A DNA stretch of 64,000 bases from Glandiceps talaboti. Its lineage: Eukaryota; Hemichordata; Enteropneusta; Spengelidae. Under the pieces are notes generated by a model that ran no database searches, was not told where the DNA came from, and saw only the letters and a program-made list of their open reading frames with translations. Within the stretch, counting starts at the first letter, position 1. Each line of letters begins with the position of its first letter. The translations under genes and the position numbers were made by a program. This document shows, in pieces, positions 38,530 to 49,589 of the stretch. Location: positions 27,447,449-27,511,448 of the forward strand of contig NC_135553.1 of assembly GCF_964340395.1 (NCBI RefSeq), in the 5' to 3' direction.

Positions 38530-38750
38530 GTGCGTAGCATAACTTTGATAATATTTTATATGCCTGGGTGGCCACTTTTCAGGTGCGTAGCATAACTTTG
38601 ATAATATTATATTATATGATTTGGTCACCATTTTAGAGATACGTAGTTTAACTTGCTGGTATTTTGTAAGCCTGGTTGGCCATTTTTACTTTGATGATGT
38701 TTTTTATGACTTGGTGGCCATATTTCAAGTGCATATCAGACAACTGAGCA
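38491..38750 (+). repeat. Tandem duplication of the exon end and its donor
   Basis: The last 39 bases of the exon plus its donor and 12 following bases recur directly at about 38542-38594, with CAGGTGCGTAGCATAACTTT intact. Two or three more decayed copies follow (TTTGGTCACCATTTTAGAGA, TGGTGGCCATATTTCAAGTG). Confidence 0.85.
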
Positions 38751-39352
38751 TTTAGTACATCAAGTTTTTCAGTTGTTTTGAGATCAATGTATGTACTTAT
38801 TTTGAAATTGATGCCGACTTGAAATAAAATATATAATATAGTGTGTGTGCCATATTGCCATCACACTTGAAATCAAGAATTCAGAATCAAAATTTAAAAA
38901 AACACTAATTTAACAAAAATTCTGTTATTTTACAAACAAATTGAAAAGAAACAAAAACATCTTGTACATACTTTGAGTATCAGCAATGAAATCAAAAACA
39001 ACTTGTAGGGAATAGTTAGAGTGGTATCTCAGTATGTTTGTACTATTTATACACAAACAACATTTCAGCCATAGTAAGAATGATTTTCAAATTTTCAGAT
39101 TTGCAATATCATTGTCAAATATCATATTTCATATCTTTTCATGAAAATGATAGTCTTCTTCTGTTGGCTGTGCTTCTCTTTTATATCTCTCGCTAACTTC
39201 AATAAATTGACTTTACTGCACATTTTGTATTATTTATCTTTTCTCATACAAATTGCTACATTTTTCTTTCATATCTGTACCATCTATCTTATTCTTCCTT
39301 CTCTCCTCTCCTTCTTTCATCTTTTTGCTCCATTATCACTTTGACTTTACAG
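38751..39352 (+). other. Intron, no gene seen
   Basis: Unique AT-rich sequence ending in a long pyrimidine-rich stretch before the first filter exon. Confidence 0.6.
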
Positions 39353-39445
39353 GTTATAAGTTTAGAAAGCTGGGTAGAGATGATGTATTACCTTCAAGAT
39401 ACCCACTCATTTTGGGGTTGGGTTTATTTTGTTACACTTATTGTA
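39353..39445 (+). CDS. Cav3: Cav3 alternative exon A: domain I filter, ESW type
   Basis: 93 nt, 31 codons, phase 0 at both ends. Acceptor TTTACAG, donor GTAAGT. It reads VISLESWVEMMYYLQD and then THSFWGWVYFVTLIV: second half of the P-loop with the filter glutamate, then the approach to IS6. It has Ser after the filter Glu where nearly all calcium channels have Gly, and Glu four residues after the filter Glu. Twenty-two of 31 residues match the next exon. Including both would duplicate the filter, so they should be mutually exclusive. Confidence 0.93.
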
Positions 39446-39627
39446 GTAAGTACAGAAATCAATCTATCTCTGCTGACTCGTCTGTCCACCCGTCTGTCTG
39501 TCTTTTTTGTCAACTATCTGTGCACGCAGCACCCCCTTAATTGCGCCTGTTCTTTGTAAACTGTAAGAGTTTCTGCATGTGTTGCATGTTTTGTCCAGTG
39601 ACCACTAAAGTTTGTTCCCCTTTCCAG

Positions 39628-39720
39628 GTGATATCGCTAGAAGGATGGGTCAATATAATGTATTTTTTACAAGACGTCAATTCTTTTTGGATATGGCTAT
39701 ATTTTGTCTTTTTGATAGTT
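39628..39720 (+). CDS. Cav3: Cav3 alternative exon B: domain I filter, EGW type
   Basis: 93 nt, 31 codons, phase 0 at both ends. Acceptor TTTCCAG, donor GTAAGT. It reads [16 protein letters not shown] and then [15 protein letters not shown]. This is the canonical version with EGW. It has Asn where exon A has Glu and vertebrates have Asp just after the filter. It lies 182 bp downstream of exon A with the same length and phases, as expected for a tandem exon duplication. Confidence 0.95.
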
Positions 39721-40305
39721 GTAAGTATTGTGAAATATTAATGTGCTTTGTGTTGGGAGTTCTACCCATATCAATGGGGAAATATATACCCTAATGTAAT
39801 AATAAATGATAATACAGCAACTGTGTGAACCAAAGCAACCCTATGTGTATCTAACTCAATTAACATATAAAGTGTGATGACCTCATGTCCTGCAAACTAT
39901 GCAAATTATTATGCAAATAATATACTTAGTATGCGTGTGACTCAATGACAGTTTTTGCTTACATAATCAGTACTAACTCCATTAATGTGGTTGCTTCCTA
40001 CTCCAAATGATCTATTTAAGGTGAATGATTAAAGGTGGTAGGGAAATCTAGTCATTTTGATGTGGATTTTGTATGTTTTTAAGAACTTACTTTAGTATTT
40101 ATATTTCATAAATTTGACTTTATGACAAGATATCATGAATTTGAGACATTTCTTGATATATGTTGTTCTTGCAAGGTAAGTTGAATTAATCAAAAATAGT
40201 AGTGTCTGGAAAAAATGCAGTGCATGTATTGTTGGAAATGTTGATGTGAACATAGCTAACCTTTTTCTTTTTTTTTGTTTGCAATCCCTTCCTTTCATTC
40301 TACAG
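39721..40305 (+). other. Intron, 585 bp
   Basis: Unique sequence with standard GT and AG ends. Confidence 0.8.
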
Positions 40306-41134
40306 ATTGGTGCCTTTTTCATGATCAATTTATGTTTAGTTGTCATAGCGACGCAATTCTCAGAGACTAAACAAAGAGAAAGTAAACTTATGAAAGAACA
40401 GAGGAGGAAAATACAAAATTCTACAAGTACTTTAACAAGTTCATCAGATCCTGGAGGATGCTATGATGAAATCCTTAAACTAATTGGCCATCTTCTACGA
40501 AGGGCAAGGAGACATTTTTTTCGGCAGTTAAAAAGAGTTCGTGGAAGGCGGCAGAGAAAAGTTACACCTGCAATATCATTACGTAAGAAAAGACGGAGAT
40601 CAAAATCAGTGCATTTACATCATCATCATTATCATCATCACCATCACTATCACTATGGAAATGGCAGCCCAAGAGCACCAAGAGCAAGTCCTGAAATCAG
40701 TGATATAGGATCATCACCAACAAGACCTAACAGACTTATGTTACCATCTACAAACAATAGTTTGAACCCAAGCAGGGAATCACTTCACTCCATCACATAC
40801 TGCACAGAAGCAGTGTCCAAAATTGATTCAGTGATTCCCAAATCACCACATCGGGCTTCCCCTCATGCAATAGTTACAACAACAGCAACAATATCAATCC
40901 ACCGGGCGTCGTCCATTAATTACCCAACAACTAGCTCCAAGGATACCAATGACTCACTGGCTATTGCTAAGATAAAAGCTGATGCCACTTTGAATAATCT
41001 AAGTGATCTGTCACCTAACAGACTGGCTGATAAACTCTTGGACTCTTGTAATGGTGGCAATACAGTACTCAATCGATATGAAAAATTACCTCCTATAGAG
41101 AAATCAAGAACCAACAATACAGAACAGGAAAGAG
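40306..41134 (+). CDS. Cav3: Cav3 exon: domain I S6, gating brake, I-II linker with His tract
   Basis: The largest exon (829 nt). It starts IGAFFMINLCLVVIATQFSE (S6), followed by TKQRESKLMKEQRRKI and CYDEILKLIGHLLRRARRHF, the helix-loop-helix that acts as the gating brake in Cav3 channels. A very basic region (RVRGRRQRK, RKKRRRSKS) and a His/Tyr-rich tract at about 40606-40656 follow, then GNGSPRAPRASPEISD as in vertebrates. The rest is Ser/Thr/Pro-rich linker. Donor GAAAGAG before GTGAGA, exit phase 1. Reading through gives a stop at 41164, confirming the intron. Confidence 0.96.
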
Positions 41135-41817
41135 GTGAGAGATTAATTCACAGAGTAGATGACTAATGGGTATCTTATGTTCCTGTCTTCAAACTTACAA
41201 ATCTGACCTCATATACCCTTTGACCTTTGACTTCCATTTGTGGAATTCTTTTCCATAAGGAGTGAAGTGAAAGAACACATTAGTAAGAAATGATAGGAAA
41301 TGGTGCTTAGATATGTTGCAAAGTAGAATTTCAAATGTGCCCTGCTGAGAGTATTTTTAGGTAGACTAAAATGTGAACATATTTTTTTTTGTCTTTTCTG
41401 AATTTTTTTCCACACGCTAAATAGGAGATGGTACTATAAAAAATATTGTCAGTGCTGGAACCATTTTTAATGAAAGCAAAGGGTTAAGGGTTAAATCCAA
41501 AATAGATTACCAACATAGGGCAATTTGAGAACCTTGTGTGGTTTTTTGTACAAAAATGTTCTTTGTCGTAGTTTACACTAAGATGTAGGTGAACTCAGGT
41601 TTTGGCAAAAATGTGAACATTATAAGAAGTAGAAGAAGACAGGTAAATATCCTGAAACAAGTGTGAGTTTATTTCATGTGTACATCTGTTGTGGGAGTAA
41701 TGTATTATAGAAATTGAAATATCTGTCACAAGTTTTGTATCTCATCAAAGACTTGATACTGTCTGTGTAAACTGAAAGAAATGATTCTCAAATAATTTTC
41801 ATTTAAAATATTTTCAG
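41135..41817 (+). other. Intron, 683 bp
   Basis: Unique sequence, no second exon seen. Confidence 0.8.
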
Positions 41818-42257
41818 ATCTTAGGAGTCCAGCTCACACACCAATTGGTCCAAGGTTATCCGCACCAACACCATCAAGGACACCTTCACCACGTCCGTCC
41901 CGCTACTCACATTCCCCTTGTCCTTCCCTTCATGAACAATGTCATGTACATACGGCAACATGTCCAGTACATACGACATGCCCTGCTCACCGATCATGTG
42001 CACATTGCCATGATTGCACAGACGGCCAGTTGAATGAATACGATTGGACAGATTCAGATTCAGACAGTGATTCTGAATCTGATTCTGAATATGACTGGAG
42101 TAAGGATGATGTAGACATACCTCAACAATCAGATGGTTGTTTTCGGCGATTTCGGAGATTTCTACGAAAGATTGTTGACAGCAAGCATTTCATGAGAGGC
42201 ATTTTAGGTGCAATTTTAGTCAATACACTTAGCATGGGTATTGAATTTCATAATCAG
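41818..42257 (+). CDS. Cav3: Cav3 exon: end of I-II linker and domain II S1
   Basis: Acceptor TTTTCAG, donor GTGAGT. It begins with a Pro/Ser-rich stretch ([17 protein letters not shown]). A dense Cys/His cluster follows (41915-42020, with SCAHCHDC), then an Asp/Ser/Glu run (42048-42100) and [20 protein letters not shown] leading into domain II S1 ([18 protein letters not shown]). The FRKIVDSK block and S1 match vertebrate T-type channels. Entry phase 1, exit phase 0. Confidence 0.95.
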
Positions 42258-43754
42258 GTGAGTGTTTCATTGATAGTATCAGATATATGGTGTGCATGCA
42301 TGCACACACGCGTGTACATGTGTGTGTGCATGCATGCATGTGCAAGCATGTTTCAGATTGATTGTTTATTCCCCAACTGATATCAAGTGTATTGTGAAAA
42401 GCATCTCAGATACTTTGTTCAGAATTTCCTGTTGATTTGATTTTCAAGACAGGAAAAAAGCAATCAATAAAGATTATAATAAAGTAGTTGTATACATGTG
42501 GTGTCAGAACACCCCTTGTTTTAATGTACCTGTCCATTTCTGTTGTTTCTGGTAGACACCACAAGATATCTCAGGGGGTTGCAGGATCGAACAAATTAAT
42601 AAGGTAGAATATTGGAAAGAAGAATGCAGTAATTTGTTTATTAAGTTCAAATGTTTGTACAGAAATTTCTTGATAGACGTCTGACTTATGTTGTGAAAGT
42701 CATTCATGCTGAACTCAAAATTATGAACGAGTGTATTCTACCTTTATCATTGGTTTGATTCAAAATGGCTGCCAAACGGGAGATTGAAGACAGGAGATTG
42801 AAGGCTGGATGATATTGCCATATCAATAGGTCTTTGTAGTATTTCTGTAATTTTGCATGGGACGAAGTACAAGTTTCTTATTTTGTGAAGTTTTGAATAT
42901 TGGCATGAAAATTATTCTAGAGGTCAGCCGTAACTGTAGAAGTTGTCATTCTAATGTTGTCATTCTAATGAAGATTGTCAATCAGGACTGGTCAAAGTTC
43001 ACTGGTAAAAACTTCAAACTACTATATCCTAAATGTATTTTGTTCCTATTTAGACCAAGTCTGGGCAAGGGCACGAGGCAACAATTCTTGTGTATATACA
43101 CAGTGACAAAAAACAGCATGAAGATGATACAAGTAATTGCCAAAGATATCATAAGTTCTGCCCTGGTACCGTGATACATGATAAATATCTGTAGAATGGC
43201 CGGGTACAAAGGTGTAAGGAGACTCCTATATCATGGCTTTTACATCAATGGCATGGAGAAATACAATCTGTTTAGTGTTTTCTGACTCAAAACTTAAGAT
43301 ATAATTTGAATGCACAAATGTCCTGAGTAAAAATTATGCTTTGGAAAACTTTGATTTGGCTTAACGCACACAGGTATTTGTAAATTTAGACAGTCAATAT
43401 AAGGCTGCTACATTTTATTCTTCTTTCAAATGTATATTTTGAGGAAACACAGATATGACGACTACTTTTTATTGATTATTTTTACGAAATTGTATGAAAA
43501 TAATTTACACCAGAATCAACTGTATCTTCAAGCCAGCTTACACTCTTTGGCAGTAAATCTTGATTGAAGCAAGATATTACAAATTGTGTTTTGTTTATTT
43601 CCCTTGCAAAAGACACAATGTTGTGGAGCTTCATCTCAAATAATGTGCTGTTTTGGCAATCTGATGTAATGCCCCATAAACTCCACAATGCACTGTAACA
43701 TGCTGAACACATATCTCACCACAAGAGGGCAGCAGATGATAACAGATAAGTGTC
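42258..43754 (+). other. Intron, unique part
   Basis: An alternating purine-pyrimidine tract (TGCATGCATGCAC...) lies at 42288-42350. The rest is unique-looking without an exon-like frame. Confidence 0.6.
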
Positions 43755-44315
43755 CAGAAAAAAATTAAAAACTACTGGGCAGATTGGCCTGAAATTTGGT
43801 GGGAATGTTCTTAGAGACATGTTAATTTAGATTTGTACATGACATGATGATTCCATTAGTGATATGCAAATTAGGGCTAAAATGTGTCTTTTTGGTCAAA
43901 AATCTTTAATTCCAAAGCTACTGAGCAGATTGGACTGAAATTTGATGGGGATGCATCTGGATGTGCATAGATGAAGAAATATCAAGCATATAATGATCTC
44001 ATGAGTGATATGCAAATTAGGTGTAACAATGTGAATTTTGGTCCAAAACTTAAATTTCAGAAAGTACTTTGTCAATGAGACTAAAACTTGGTGAGATGTT
44101 ACAAGAAGTGTTATTCTGCAGATTTTCTGTAAAACATTTTGGCCCTAACAACCATGACCATGTCCATAGCAACAGCCAAATGTTGGTGTATTTCACAAAG
44201 ATAACAACAGGGATTTTTAGACAAGTGAACAAACATTATAAAAATGTATGCAAATGTACCTAGCAACAAGACCATGCCCATAGCAACAGCCAAATGATCT
44301 CCGATGACTGCTTGT
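43755..44315 (+). mobile_element. R1 family repeat, both ends missing
   Basis: R1 body text (CTGGGCAGATTGGCCTGAAA to AGCAACAGCCAAATGATC) without the 5' hairpin or the 3' terminus. Confidence 0.7.
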
Positions 44316-44572
44316 TCACATTGTATTTCTGGCTTTAAACAATTATCCAGAATCCTGAATATGTGTAAGCATGTAATAAGCTTATAAAAATATATTGTAA
44401 CAAATAAAGAAACGAGGAACAAGTATGATGTAAATGTGATTCATACAGATTAAGCTGATTTGGGATCATTTTTGGATTTCACCAGAGTTGTTGCCTCATG
44501 CCCCTGTTTATGCTCCTGTTTAGATGTCATACTTTATTTAATTTTGTTAACTTATGCTTTGCATTTGTGTAG

Positions 44573-44724
44573 CCTGACGAACTTACGATGGTCCTAGATA
44601 TTAGTAACTTGGTATTTACAAGTTTATTTGCATTGGAAATGGTGTTGAAGATTTTAGCCTATGGTCCTATACCTTACATTAAAAATGGATTTAATGTATT
44701 TGATGTGATCATAGTTATATTAAG
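44573..44724 (+). CDS. Cav3: Cav3 exon: domain II S2 and S3
   Basis: Acceptor TGTGTAG, donor GTAAGG. It encodes [20 protein letters not shown] (S2), [12 protein letters not shown], then [18 protein letters not shown] (S3). The [13 protein letters not shown] core is the T-type domain II signature. Entry phase 0, exit phase 2. Confidence 0.95.
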
Positions 44725-45166
44725 GTAAGGTGCATCTCAATCATCATCTTGGTTCATACAAATGTTTGTATTTGATGTTCTTCTTCATGCCACACTGTCT
44801 GATGTTCCGTGTTGAGTAAAAGTACCTTATAGATGCATACAGCCAGTAATATTTCCTAATGTGGGGTGGTTGGTATATTGTAGTCACTATTTTCTAGCTG
44901 ACATTAGTTGTGCATACATGTAGTAGTCATTTATTTATGAAAATCTACTTATTATAAACTCCTTACTCATGTTAACCTCATTTTATAAGCAGAAAGGCAT
45001 ACAAGCTTTTCGTATATCACCCGCTTGTATTAGCCTTTATTGAAATACATCTGATTCAACTTCATGATTTTAGGTAGAAGTGCACACTCTTGTGTTCAGT
45101 TTTTGTATTTCACACTTTGGATTCTGTCATCATAAATGAAATACCTAATTATAACTCTCTGCTCAT
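44725..45166 (+). other. Intron, unique part
   Basis: No exon-like frame or recognised repeat. Confidence 0.6.
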
Positions 45167-45944
45167 TAGTCCCCGTCGGACGAAGTCCGGGACTGGGACT
45201 TATGGATTGGGTTCCATCCGTCCGTCTGTCTGTCCGTCCGTCCGTCCGTCCAGAGCCGTTTCTTTGAAATGCATGGACCAATTTTTTTCAAACTTGGTAC
45301 AGGGGCAACATACTATGGCATACATATGCACGTCAATTGTTTCATGATACGATCCAATATGGCTGCCTAGCAGCCATTTTGTTTGCAAATTTTCCCTGTC
45401 CAAAGCCATAACTCAGACATGCTTGAACAGATCTCATTCAAAGTTGGTATTAGGACAGTGTTCTCTGACATATATGTGCATATTCATTGTTGTTGTGATA
45501 CGATCCAATATGGCTGCCTAGCAGCCATTTTGTTTGCGAATTTTCCATGTCCAAAGCCATAACTCAGACATGCTTGAACAGATCTCATTCAAAGTTGGTA
45601 CTAGGACAGTGTTCTATGACATACATGTGCATATCCATTTTCGTCGTGATACAATCCAATATGGCTGCCTGGCAGCGATTTTGTTGACACAGTTTTCATG
45701 TCCAAAGCCATAACTCAGACATGCTTGAACAGGTCCCCCCCCCCCCATACCCGACCCATCCTTTATTGTTGAATGGTTTATTCCATGACATCATCTTGAA
45801 GAGTAGGCATATCCCATGTCCAACGAGGAGACACAACATATCTAAGTCTGTTTGATTTAGGTTCAGAAGTGTTGTTGACAACATAAACTGCCAGTTCCTT
45901 AAAACCCAATCATAGCGGGTACTATGTCATTTTCAATGACTTGT
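45167..45944 (+). mobile_element. R2 copy D
   Basis: TAGTCCCCGTCGGACGAAGT at the start, CCGT tract, three 150-bp units, and an end with GCGGGTACTATGTCATT and AATGACTTGT. It keeps the undisturbed junction CTTTATTGTTGAATGG that is interrupted in copy B by copy C. Confidence 0.8.
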
Positions 45945-46128
45945 TAATCAGTATCCTGTCTTTGAAGATAACACAATTCACAATATTGTGGATTGAATTA
46001 ATATCATCTTCTCTGATCTTAAAATGACATAATAATGAAGAAATGTGACATGATTATTGTTTTTATATAACTTTTAGATGCAAATAAATTGTAGCCGCTG
46101 TGGTATCATATTGTCATTATATTTTCAG

Positions 46129-46314
46129 CATTGTTGAGATTGCTCAAGATGGTGCAGGAGGTCTTTCAGTACTAAGGACATTTCGTCTGCTGCGTATATT
46201 GAAATTAGTTCGCTTCATGCCAGCATTACGGAGGCAGCTAGTGGTCATGCTGAAAACCATGGATAATGTGGCTACATTCTTTTCATTGCTTGTATTATTT
46301 ATTTTCATATTCAG
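46129..46314 (+). CDS. Cav3: Cav3 exon: domain II S3 end, S4 and S5
   Basis: Acceptor TTTCAG, donor GTAGGT. It reads [15 protein letters not shown], then [20 protein letters not shown] (S4 with five basic residues at regular spacing), [14 protein letters not shown] (S4-S5 linker) and [12 protein letters not shown] (S5). Vertebrate T-type sequence is nearly identical in S4. Phase 2 at both ends. Confidence 0.97.
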
Positions 46315-46388
46315 GTAGGTAGATAACTTTTACGAACAATGGCAACTACATAAACCACTGATGTCATTGTATTGTGACTACATAAACC

Positions 46389-46843
46389 ACCATATAGGGT
46401 ATCTTGATATGAATGTATATATTGTCACCATGTAGGATATCTTGATATAAATGTATATACTGTCACCATGTAGGATATCTTGATATTAATGTATATACTG
46501 TCACCATATAGGATATCTTGATATAAATGTATATACTGTCACCATATAGGATATCTTGATATAAATGTATATACTGTCACCATGTAGGATATCTTGATAT
46601 AATGTTATTGTCACCATGTAGGATATCTTGATATAAATGTATATACTGTCACCATGTAGGATATCTTGATATAATGTTACTGTCACCATGTAGGATATCT
46701 TGATATAATGTTATTGTCACCATGTAGGATATCTTGATATAAATGTATATACTGTCACCATGTAGGATATCTTGATATAAATGTATATACTGTCACCATG
46801 TAGGATATCTTGATATAATGTTACTGTCACCATGTAGGATATC
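46389..46843. repeat. 38-bp tandem repeat, about 12 copies
   Basis: ACCATGTAGGATATCTTGAT plus ATAAATGTATATACTGTC, with shorter variants lacking part of ATGTATAT. It begins about 75 bp after the S4-S5 exon donor. Confidence 0.9.
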
Positions 46844-47356
46844 AAAGTACATGTATGTGTGTATTTGTGATTTGTTTAGTGTGTAAGTTATTACATAAGT
46901 CATTGGGGATGACATAGAAAAAACACACTGGGACCACAGATGTTCACTAGTTCTACAGAATAAAAATGGAACTGTGAAAACAAGTAGTTATTACCATTGT
47001 CTTTTGAAACCACTTTGTATAGTACATGTACTATCATTTTTGCAAACTTTTGTCACATTTTGATTTAAGTTTGTACAACATTTTCTTGTATGGAAGATAT
47101 TAAATGTTACTACTATGTTGCGCCTGACAACCTATCAATGTGGCCTGGTTTGAGCGTCAATGCCAATGCAGTTATATACTGAATATCATCACATCATCAT
47201 CACAATTGGAGCTGTGGTATTAGTAGATTATACAACTCGGAACTCACATACCTCATTGTATATGCTTTAATTGCAGTTTATATGATGTTTATGTATTATG
47301 TGTTAAGACATGTACAAAGTTGATAGAGTTTGTTTAATTTTGCTTGACTGATACAG
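46844..47356 (+). other. Intron, no second turret exon seen
   Basis: Unique sequence. I looked for an alternative version of the following turret exon and saw none. Confidence 0.5.
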
Positions 47357-47474
47357 CATTTTAGGAATGCATCTGTTTGGTTGTAAATTTTGTGAATATT
47401 TGGATGATGGAGAGAAGATATGTGATCGTAAAAATTTTGATTCTCTGCTGTGGGCCATCGTGACAGTGTTTCAA
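47357..47474 (+). CDS. Cav3: Cav3 exon: domain II S5-P turret
   Basis: Acceptor ATACAG, donor GTAAGT. It encodes [12 protein letters not shown] (end of S5), a short turret [16 protein letters not shown] with three cysteines in the exon, and [12 protein letters not shown] up to the filter. Its position corresponds to exon 12 of mollusc Cav3, which exists in two forms that change Na+/Ca2+ permeation. Only one form is visible here. Entry phase 2, exit phase 0. Confidence 0.95.
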
Positions 47475-47589
47475 GTAAGTTTACAACTTGTGTCAATCAA
47501 CCTAGACATTCTTTAATATAGGCATATCTGACAGTGTTTAGTTTATGACCTGAACCAATCAAACTGACCCCTGTCAATCAAACTGACCC

Positions 47590-48815
47590 CAGTCAATCGA
47601 TTTTAAGGGGGTGTAAAGTAAGATTTGTTCATGATATGATGATTCCATCAGTAATATGCAAATTAGGGCTAAAAATGTGTCTTTTTGGTCAAAAGTCAAT
47701 AATTCCAAAACTACTGAGCAGATTTGGCTGAAATCTAATTGGAATACATCTATTGATGTATGGACAAAGAAATATTAAGCATACAATGATTCCATCAGTA
47801 ATATGCAAATTAGGTATAAAAATGTTCATTTTTGGTCAAAAACTTGTATCTCAAAAAATACGTAGTCAATGAGTCTGAAACTTTGTGAGATGTTTCCAAA
47901 AGTGTTATTCTGCAGATTTTCTTCAAAACATTTCGACAAAATTGGCCCTAGCAACCATGACCACACCCTTAGCAACAACCAAATGACAGTATATTTTGGT
48001 CAAATAACAACATCATCTGGTAGGCAAGTGAGTAAACATTCAAAAAATGTTTCCAAATACCCTAGCAACCATGACCACGCCCATAGCAACAGCCAAATGG
48101 TCGTTTATTATAGAAAGATAACAAGGATTAATAGACAATTGAATAAACATTCAAAAAATGTATGTAAATTTGCCTAGCAACAAGACCACGTCCATAGCAA
48201 CAGCCAAATAATCAAATATATTGCAAAGATAACAGGAATAGAAAGACAAATAAATAAACATTCAAAAAATGTATGCAAATGTGCCTAGCAACAAGACCAC
48301 GCCCATAGCAACAGCCAAATGATCACATATATTGCGAAGATAACAACGGGGATTAATAGACAATTGAATGAACATTCAAAAATGTATGTAAATATGCCTA
48401 GCAACAAGACCACGCCCATAGCAACAGGCAAATGATCATGTATATTGCGAAGATAACAGGAATAGAAAGGTAAATGAATAAACATTTAAAAATGTATGCA
48501 AATATGCCTAGCAACAAGACCACGCCCATAGCAACAGCCAAATGATCATGTATATTGCAAAGATAATATCAGGAATTCATATACAAGTGAACTAAAACAT
48601 ACAAAAATGTATGTAAATATATCTAACAACATGACCACGCCCATAGCAACAGCCAAATGATAGTGTGTATTGCAAAGATAGCAACATGGTTGAATAGGCA
48701 ACTGGATAGTCATTCAGCAAATGAACACCTATTGTTAGCATGGACTACCATATGGATAAACATTTTTAAAAACTGTACAGTTGTGCTACAGCGTCATTGG
48801 CGGTATTTTTAATAA
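47590..48815 (+). mobile_element. R1 family repeat with intact 3' end
   Basis: R1 body followed by about six internal units with AGCAACAAGACCACGCCCAT and the full 3' terminus (TGTGCTACAGCGTCATTGGC, then GGTATTTTT). The 5' hairpin is lost. The end lies 100 bp before the next exon. Confidence 0.75.
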
Positions 48816-48915
48816 AAGTTTTGGAAAAATGCATTATAGGATATGTTTGTAAATATTTTAACTTTGATAAATACAAATGTGGAAATGAAGAGACTAATAA
48901 AAAATGTTGTTGCAG

Positions 48916-49071
48916 ATATTAACACAGGAGGACTGGAATGTGGTACTTTATAATGGCATGTCTAAGACATCACCATGGGCAGCACTCTATTTTATTGCAT
49001 TGATGACTTTTGGTAACTACGTCCTCTTTAATTTACTGGTAGCCATCTTAGTTGAAGGATTCTCATCAGAG
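48916..49071 (+). CDS. Cav3: Cav3 exon: domain II selectivity filter and S6
   Basis: Acceptor TTGCAG, donor GTAAGT, 52 codons in phase 0. It reads [20 protein letters not shown], then [20 protein letters not shown] and [12 protein letters not shown]. The TQEDW filter Glu and the S6 sequence are as in all T-type channels. Confidence 0.97.
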
Positions 49072-49589
49072 GTAAGTTAGTGAATCAGTCCTTCAATTAT
49101 CCATATCTTTTGAATTCTTTGATACAAATCAAATATTACTCTAAAGACTCCAGGTTCAACTAATACATAGCAATTCATAATAATATTTCATACTTTAAAA
49201 AGAAATGGTTATATTGTCTAATGTGGTGTTAGGAATATGTCTGTCTTTAATTTGTTAACTGTTAATCTCAGGGAATTCACTTACATGCCTTCATCCCATT
49301 CCAATACACCCCTTTAAAAATTGATCAGTCTGGAATCAAGAGTTTCCTATTTTCACAATACATTATGCAGTGTATTTTTCTGCTACGGTCAATTATTATA
49401 ATATTATTATAATAAGTACGTCATAATGATTATGTACCACATTTTTCTAATTTATTAATTCAAAATATGTCACAAAAATTTGTAGACTTTTTTGTAGTCG
49501 ATCTTTGCACTAGGGAAAACACTGATATTGAACAGTTGTGTGTTTTGTTGTCAGTCATCAATACAGTTTGCAAGTTTACTCAAGTTTAC
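49072..49589 (+). other. Intron, unique part
   Basis: No exon-like frame seen before the satellite. Confidence 0.6.

Noticed and set aside
46315-48915. Second version of the domain II turret exon, as in mollusc exon 12a/12b
   Set aside because: I searched both flanking introns for a GCKF / DSLLWAI-like block and found only one copy (47357-47474).
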